Source of the DNA: Triplophysa rosa
Taxonomy: Eukaryota; Chordata; Actinopteri; Cypriniformes; Nemacheilidae
Assembly: GCF_024868665.1 (NCBI RefSeq)
Contig: NC_079906.1
Coordinates: 13,392,807 to 13,456,806, forward strand
DNA: 64,000 nucleotides
Reading direction: 5' to 3'
Each line of letters starts with the position of its first letter. The stretch's first letter is position 1. Below, one piece after another: positions 56,746 through 64,000 of the stretch. The notes under the pieces are model-generated. The model was not told the DNA's origin. It made no database searches and saw only the letters and a program-made list of their open reading frames with translations. The position numbers and the translations under genes were made by a program.

Positions 56746-58061
56746 ACGCATACTGCTCAAACAAGCAAACAAAAAATGCAGGTTTGTTAGTGTGGACATG
56801 TTTCTCTACATATTTTGTGAACATTTTTAAATATTCGACTCTAGAGCAGAACCTTTATGCCACTCTTTTAATCAGAGTTCTTTCGCAGTCAAACTGTCTG
56901 CAGGAGATGCAGTGAGATGGAAAACTTTAATCGCATTAAAAGAAAAACCTTCTCCTTTCATTTGGAAATTCCTCAGATTACCCCTTCCTCTCCCACCCTC
57001 ATCTTTCTCCCTCTCTATTTTCCCAGTTCTCCCTCCTTCCAACCTTCCCCTCCTCCCTAAGCACTTAGAGGCACTTCTGTTGCTCCTGAATATACCCCCC
57101 CCATCTGCAACACCCGTGGAGGAATTACAATCTGCTCCCCACGGCCCGTTTCTCTCCCTGTTTCGCTCCATCTCCCTCACTGTCTCACTCTTTCTTTCTC
57201 TCGTTCTCTCTTTTATTTCATCCTGCCTCTGTGATCCTGTTCCTCCTCCTTCAGAAAACAGACAGGTCAAAGGCTCACCCCCTCTCCTCCTCGAGGTTTT
57301 GTCCCCGTCTCTCAGTCACTTGTCTTTGTGGACCTCTTTCCGGTTTCATGCTACGTTCGAACTCTCCTTTTGTCGTCTAGTCCCAAAACACGTTACACAC
57401 ACATACACTCGATCACACACAACAGGGACAAACCACCTGAGGAGTGAGAGGGATTTTTGGACTTTAGGGACCCTGAGGAAAATTTACAGTTTAGCGCAGT
57501 TGTTTATGCTCTGAACTAACTCATGCAAACACATACACAGTTTCATCATTACACTGGGGTTAAAAAGTGAATTAATAGTTTTGGGGAAAACTACAGTTTT
57601 GGAAGTTTTCAGTTACTTTAGTAGAGGTGTAAGCAACAATCTACACAACGTGATTTATTATAATGATATGATGTCAAGTGACCAGTTGCTTCCTTACAAC
57701 TCGAACCACAAGAGGGCAGTGCTGCACCTCTACAATTTACATGTAGAGTTTATCACAAAAATCTTCATTTGAGATTCAATCTCTTTTTTAAAAGTATTTC
57801 ACCAAAACCATAAACAAAAAACTTTTTGTCATTATTCGGTGGCCATGTAGGAAGACAGTGAAAGTTTTGTTACCGACTTGTTACTATGATCTTCGATGTG
57901 AAGGTCTGGCTGCACTGAACACAATTAAGCTGAGAATGACACAACAAAATATTTTAGATCTATCCCTCAGTTATTTGTAAAATAACTTTATGAAGTAAGG
58001 AGATTTAAGAGGAGACATATGGAGCTTACATTTTTTCATATTAATATTAATCCTTCCGGTA
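56746..58061. other. Region without a recognised gene; pyrimidine-rich tract
   Basis: From about 56,960 to 57,300 the plus strand is strongly C/T-rich. This yields a ~200-codon frame of mostly Leu, Pro and Ser and a complementary Arg/Glu/Gly-rich frame. Composition alone explains both, so no gene is called. Confidence 0.5.
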
Positions 58062-58262
58062 AAGGAACAGTTCACCCAAAAATAGAAAATTCTGACATTT
58101 TCTCACCCTCGAGTTGTTCCAAATCTGTATAAATGTCTTTGTTCTGATGAACACAGAGAAAGATATTTGGAAGAATGCTTGTAACCGAACAGTTCTTGGC
58201 CACCAGGGTGAGGGTGAGTAAATGCATACAGAATTGTAATTTTTGGGTGAACTGTTCTTTTA
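58062..58262. repeat. Palindromic cyprinid MITE, short-centre copy
   Basis: Left end AAAGGAACAGTTCACCCAAA, then TTCTCACCCTCGAGTTGTTCC. Right end GAGGGTGAGTAAATGCATAC to TTTTTGGGTGAACTGTTC. The palindrome centre is deleted, leaving about 200 bp. Confidence 0.85.
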
Positions 58263-59891
58263 AGAAAAGAAGGAGAGTGGTGACTTCATTAGCAACATTA
58301 CAAAACTCTCAACTTCCACCAACACCTGACAGACATATTAGATATTTTATGCACATAAATGATTCACACAAGCTCTTTTTCTCACAGTTGGGACAAACAA
58401 CTTCTTGCTAATCACATTTTAGCAAACAAAGTGGGACTGATTGCTTTTTCCTAGTAAAACTAGAAGTAAAAAGTAAAACATGGAAAAATATCCATGTGAA
58501 AAACATTTCACGGAAAGCAAAACAACCTCACCAACATAATACCGAGAAATGTGTTGTTTGGTTTGTCTGCTTGGTTTCTTTGAGAACTGATACAAGATTA
58601 GCCATCTTTTTGTGAGTCATAGATGTCAAAAAATATACGTAAAACACGTCAAACCAATTTAAGTGTAATTGCAAATGCACATCAAAACACCCAACATAAA
58701 AAACACATGAGCGGTGACTAAGAGAAACAGGATTTAGAGAATAAAGTGGAGTTAGAGGTGTTTACAATAGCTCAACGGGGTGAGCCGGGTCACATCCAAA
58801 CCTCCACACCTGTTTCCATCTGCATTTACTATAGGTTGGACACAGGGATACAAACTGCTGAAAGGTGAAATAAGTAAGACATTTAGATGTCTCTAGAGTA
58901 TGTTTCAAATGGATTTTGTAACGTATTAAAGCTTCTTGCTTTTCTAAACGACATTAACCTTCAAAATATCTTCCACTGAAGTATAAAATCTTAAGTGTAA
59001 ATTCAGTGTTTAAATTCTGGGGTGAGTCTACATTGCATTGTGATATTCATTTTACTTCCATTTATTTCCAGGGTTCAATATAAACATACAGCAACAATAA
59101 TAATACAAAAGTCAATCTCACCAAACAACCACCGCGAAATAAACATGCATCGGCTTCCATAAAACTGAATTTCCATACTAAAACCCTCACCCATATACAC
59201 ACACATACACACTACACAGGTATCCTTAACCCCCTATCCACTCTCTGGACCGGACTCGACTGAGCCGTTGCTATGGTGACAGGACCTGGAGAGCAGGCAT
59301 CACCTTAGATACCACAGATCACACAGATAATCTCAACTAAACATACGTACACACAAACACACAAAACTCTGTACAGGTAACAAAACCACACATGCACCGG
59401 ATACACAAAGGCACACACACACCATATAACAAACAAACACACACTAATCTGTAATATGTGGTCAGTTTCAGGTGATTAAGCAGCAGAGAACAAAAATAAA
59501 AAATGATTGCGATCCTGCCTTCACCTCACATTTATCACAAATGTTTTAGGTTTAGTGTCAGATTCCTGAAAAAGATGAAATTATGCAAAATACATCATGA
59601 TCTAATTCCTTTCAATTAGAAAAAGAAAGCCTATTTTAGGACCATTTAGTGGGACAAACAGTTTTTTTTACCATAAAGCACATACATCTACCACCCAACA
59701 TCTTATGGACATAACAGGAATAAAATATTATAAATCCATTTACAAAATCATCCTTTCTGGAAACATCCTGTCTTTTTAAAATAAAATTATCTTAAAATAA
59801 TATAAATTACCATGGTTACTTGATGACAATATACAAATAGACCTATTACTTATGACTGTTTTACAGTAATAATGGTAAAATGCAAAAATAA

Positions 59892-59896
<5 letters not shown>
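58263..59896. other. Region without a recognised gene
   Basis: AT- and CA-rich sequence with scattered ACACAC tracts between 59,190 and 59,450. No exon or known repeat is supported. Confidence 0.45.
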
Positions 59897-60120
<224 letters not shown>

Positions 60121-60243
60121 TGTGTCTGTGTGTGTTGGTGCGTGTTGTGTGTGTGGAGTGTTTTGTATGTGGGTGTGTCTGTCTTCTGTGTTTTCAACCT
60201 TTTCTTGTTTTTGCAGGTACAACTTTGATTGTTTTGCTTGTAG

Positions 60244-60335
60244 TCAATGTGTCTCATGTACAGCTGCTTTGTAACAATGAAAATTGTAAAAGCGCTATAT
60301 AAATAAAGTTGAGTTGAGTTGAGTTGAGTTGAGTA
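60244..60335 (+). mobile_element. L2-type LINE 3' end fragment
   Basis: Contains CAGCTGCTTTGTAACAATG, TGTAAAAGCGCTATATAAATA and a (GTTGA)n tail, the same 3' end seen at 52,610-52,679. Only about 90 bases are recognisable. Confidence 0.75.
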
Positions 60336-62777
60336 AAGTGACAGATGACAATTTTCAGAGATGAGAGAAAAAATGAAGGACGGCAGAAAATATATAAAGG
60401 CTGAATAAACAACAGATAAGAAAGACAAGGACATTTTGATACAGTGTGTGAATTGTTATGTATACAGAATGCATGAAAGAGTCATTCAAGCAACAAAATG
60501 TTCAGTGTGACAGCACTTTAAGATTTATGAGTTTGTCAGATGTTGAACTGTATGGCTCAAGAAAACACCAGCAACAAAAAACAACTCACAAACAATGTAA
60601 GTAAATACAATGATTCAAAGTAAATGTAGGTTACTGTTATACTTGCATGTTTGTGATTTTCAACAAATGTCTGGATATAGAGGAATATGTGTGTGCAGTT
60701 AAGGTGTTATATTTTTGTGAGTGTGTAGGTGTGTTTGGAACAGGATTAAGAGATTACGGTCAGTCTGATCATGTGATTATCATGGTCGGTAGTGACCCTG
60801 CTTACTAAAAGATTACCCTGGTGAAGGTGAGGTAGTTTGGTTTCTTCTGTCTTTCCTCCTTCTGCCACTTTATCCATCTTATTTTCAGGACATCTCATCT
60901 CTCATGGTTGGGTCACTTCATTTTGTGGCTTCCTGTACAGAACCAGGACACCTGAATGCTCAAACCAACACAGATGAGCTAATTTCTTATTCTTTATCAT
61001 CCAGAAAAGCTGTCTTACTTACCCTCTTCACCTTGACCTTTCCCTCTGGAATCTTTGACCTGGGGTTCCAGGTACACACACCTGATCTGCGAATGCACAG
61101 GTGAGTAACTCACTGCTTCATTTCCATCCCCTAAAAAGCTTATACTGTCTGTATATAAACTGTACATAAAGTGTATATATCTCACTAGCTGAAAACCTCT
61201 TGACCTAATCAGGGAAACTAGACTAAAAAGGACTAGTCTGTTTCCAATAATATCGGTTATCAACTAGAAAAACTGAGATGTCGCACTAGAAAAGCCATGT
61301 CATTTTTTCACTGCCTCTTTGAAAGCAGAAAGTGCCCTAAAACTATCACACCAACAACAAATGATTGCTTTGACGTTGCCAACTTTACAACTGAATGAGA
61401 AACAAAAATATTTTTCAGTGTATGAGAATGATAAACTAGCTTTCTTTCAGGTTAAGATAGCCTATTCTGAGAAAGATTGTATTGTTTAACTTAAGCATAA
61501 GTCCTTCCCTTGGGAAAATTAGCCATGGTTTTATTATAGTACAGGTGTATATGGTGTTTTTGATAGATAAATTACCATATGTATAACAAAAACCATGGTT
61601 AAAATATTGTTACTCATACACAAAGAAAATATTTTCCTTTATATATGCTGTCAAGATAATAAATTATTTAGTATATATTTAAAAGTATATTCAATGCATT
61701 CAGATATTGAGAACTATACTAACTTTTTTCCAATATGGAAATGTATTTTATTATATTTAATGTTTTGAACTATTTTATGATTATCCATTATATTCACCAT
61801 ATATTTTGTTTCGTAACGGTACTGTGAGGAGAACATAGTAGCTAAATTTGTGCTGCTGACTATAGTTTTACTATAGAGATATGTTAAATTAGTATGACTG
61901 CTATAAATTAGTTAATTTAAACGGGACTAGATGTTGTGTTTTACAGTCTACGGAGAAAATAAATAGAAACTAGTAGGTGGGAAACCAAAATATAAACTAA
62001 CACGATAATAAGGCTATGCTAATACGACATAATGATACTATTTTGAAGGTGTCTGAAACGACATTAAATATACAGTTTCCTAAAACTGAATTACAGGTAA
62101 AAAAATAGTAATTAGTTAATTGAAATACGTAAAAATAAGATTTACTTTAACATTTCGGTCTTTGAAATCCATATTATATTGCAATCGGTCGTAAAATCCA
62201 TAAATTGTGCCGTGTTCTTGGGTGCAGGTTGTTTGACGCTCTGGCGCCCTCTTGTGGCGAAGCCAATGAACAGCAGGTTTGTAATTACCGCTGATTTTGA
62301 TCAGCACTAATTAATCTCATTACTGATGAAATATCCTAAAGTGTCTCTCTTTAGGTGTGTTGGATTTCACGATGGCGAATGATATAAATAAATAGCAAGA
62401 GTGATTCGAAAGCTTAGTTAAACCAAAGTAACCAAATTTACTACAGTTACAAACCACCATATAACCATTGTATTTGTATTCAAACTATGGTAATACAAAT
62501 ATTAATCAACCTACCAAAAACATGGTTAATTTATGCAAGGTTGTTGTGTCATAACAATTCTCATGTGTCTTGATTATTTTATAATTTGTAGGCTATTGCA
62601 TGTATTAGGACACAAATATTTAATAAAACAAAAATCATTGAAATTACAGTCAAAACATGCATCTTGTTTGTTTTATGTTTCTCTCTCTTTTCTTTTCCTC
62701 TGTCATTCTTACCCTCTAAGGTGTTTCTCCTGTGATTTCACGGATGAGGGACCTTGACGCCTCTTTATCTCAGCTCC
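60336..62777. other. Upstream region of the hyaluronidase-like gene
   Basis: No coding exon is supported. A strong pyrimidine tract ends in AG at 62,719-62,720, 57 bases before the hyaluronidase-like start codon. This suggests an untranslated exon further upstream is spliced there. A second possible acceptor AG is at 62,772-62,773. Confidence 0.45.
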
Positions 62778-63993
62778 ATGGCTGGTAGAAAATACATGTT
62801 CATTTCCAAACTCTTCCTCTTCTGTTCTCCTCTGCTCATCTGTATCTATCTCCTCACCCCAGCGTGCGTCTGCGGTCCTGCCCGGGCCCCTTTTCTCGCT
62901 GGCCAGCCTTTCCTAGTGCTGTGGGGGGTCCCGGATAAAGACTGTTTGGGTCGACCGGACCCAGCAGGATTTGGGATGGAGTGGGAAGGCCGTGTGGCGA
63001 TTTTTTACGAGGACACACTGGGCCTTTTTCCGTATTTCACCGCACAGGATCGTTCTGTTAACGGTGGCCTACCGCAACACACCAGCCTTGACCTTCACCT
63101 CCAGAGGGTGGCGGGGGATCTGACAGCCACGCTACCCCAGGCAGGAGCACCTGGTCTGGGGGTGCTGTGCTGGCAGGAGTGGGCACCACAGTGGAATAGG
63201 AATAGGGGTAGTAAAACAAAGTACCTTGTGGAGTCAAGGGCACTTCTCAGGGGATTTTTTCCAGACTGGGGCGCAGAGGAGGTGGAAAGGTGGGCTCAGG
63301 TAATGACAATCACAAACCAGAAGTGTTTCTGGACCAGTCTGTACAAGAATGTTATCTTTTATGCTGTCTGTTACATTGATTATATTATGGATTATGATGT
63401 CATTTCCTGTCAGGTTGAATTTGAAGCAGCAGCCCAGTCCATACTGATGGATACGCTACAACAGGTGAAGAGACTGCGCCCATAGAGATTATGGGGCATG
63501 ACCCCTTTTCCCAACTGTTATAACTTTGACTCCGCCCAGATAGCGCTAGCCAATTACACAGGACGCTGTCCCGCGGCAGAAATGGCTCTTAATGATGAGC
63601 TGATGTGGCTCTGGAAACAAAGTGGTGCTCTTTACCCAATCCTCTCACTGGAGAAGCTGCCAGAGGGAAGCAAGGGGGCGTGGCTTTACGCAACCAATCA
63701 GATAAGAGAAGCGTTGCGTGTGGCGGCACTCGCAGGGACCACTTTTGATCTTCCAGTGTTTCCATTGGTCAAGACTTCATACATTTCCACTAGCAACTTT
63801 CTGTCAGAGGTAACAAACATAGGCCAAGTGTGAGTTAAATAAAGCTCATTGTTATTCAGTTTAACCTGAAATTATTATTATTTTTTGTTTGTACGTATAT
63901 TAGATTGACATAGTGAATACTATAGGAGAGAGTGCTGCCATGGGTGCATCTGGAGTCATTATATGGGAAAGAGCCTTAGCAATTAAAACACAG
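62778..63993 (+). CDS. Hyaluronidase family (GH56) gene, 5' part, with in-frame stop
   Basis: Three coding exons are visible: 62778-63299, 63414-63809 and 63904-63993, all phase 0; the gene runs off the window. The product starts with a signal-peptide-like hydrophobic stretch. GH56 landmarks follow: GQPFLVLWGVPDKDC, IFYEDTLGLFPYF, NGGLPQHTSLDLHL, RLWGMTPFPNCYN, NYTGRCP (a glycosylation site), ELMWLWKQSGALYP and IGESAAMGASGVIIW. Active members cleave hyaluronan in lysosomes or at the cell surface. Two defects stand out. The catalytic motif D-W-E is replaced by C-W-Q (VLCWQEW, about 63,163-63,183), removing both the acid/base Glu and its partner Asp. A TAG at 63,483-63,485 interrupts the frame between LRP and RLWG, while both sides stay open and similar to hyaluronidases. 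The segment after the first DC is shorter than in human HYAL1-3. The exact paralogue is not decided. It could be a young pseudogene, a non-catalytic paralogue with a sequence error, or a readthrough gene. Confidence 0.85.
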
Positions 63994-64000
63994 GTATCTT

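Noticed and set aside
56872..57514. A ~200-codon plus-strand frame and an overlapping ~130-codon minus-strand frame
   Set aside because: Both follow from a long C/T-rich tract. Residues are almost all Leu/Pro/Ser or Arg/Glu/Gly, with no domain or splice context.

Overview
This window is vertebrate nuclear DNA, most likely from a cyprinid (carp or zebrafish-like) teleost. The genes are intron-rich with GT-AG splice sites. The introns and intergenic DNA are full of cyprinid-type palindromic MITEs, Tc1/mariner and hAT elements, tRNA-headed SINEs, L2-type LINE ends and (TG)n microsatellites. I find no prokaryotic, viral or CRISPR features. All exon models below were read by hand from the sequence, with reading-frame phase checked across every junction.

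Minus-strand block, 3.8-39.7 kb: dalrd3 (13 coding exons, 559 aa), the microRNA cluster mir462-mir731, impdh2 (14 coding exons, 514 aa), arih2 (14 coding exons, 493 aa) and xpc (14 coding exons, 869 aa). Transcription order is xpc, arih2, impdh2, mir462/mir731, dalrd3. The impdh2-microRNA-dalrd3 arrangement matches human 3p21.31, where the related miR-425/miR-191 pair lies in a DALRD3 intron. Here the two hairpins lie about 1 kb upstream of dalrd3 exon 1. They have their own apparent promoter: a GAAAGTGAAA interferon-response element followed by a TATAAATA box. This compact candidate interferon-inducible unit is the most interesting functional signal in the window.

Middle, 39.7-62.7 kb: no recognised protein gene. 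It holds a mobile-element graveyard: an RG-rich IS630/mariner element, a long-armed fold-back element with a hAT element nested in its left arm, an L2 fragment nested in a MITE, and SINEs. There is also a CpG-rich island at about 46.7-47.4 kb that looks like an orphan promoter or 5' exon.

Right edge, 62.78 kb to the window end: the 5' part of a plus-strand hyaluronidase-family gene, cut by the window. Its catalytic Asp-x-Glu pair is replaced by Cys-x-Gln, and a single in-frame TAG interrupts coding exon 2. It is either a decaying pseudogene, a non-catalytic paralogue, or affected by a sequence error.

The genes share no pathway. DALRD3 is a tRNA-modification adaptor, IMPDH2 makes guanine nucleotides, ARIH2 is an RBR ubiquitin ligase, XPC recognises DNA lesions, and mir462/mir731 are antiviral-response microRNAs. 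What links them is conserved microsynteny and shared strand.
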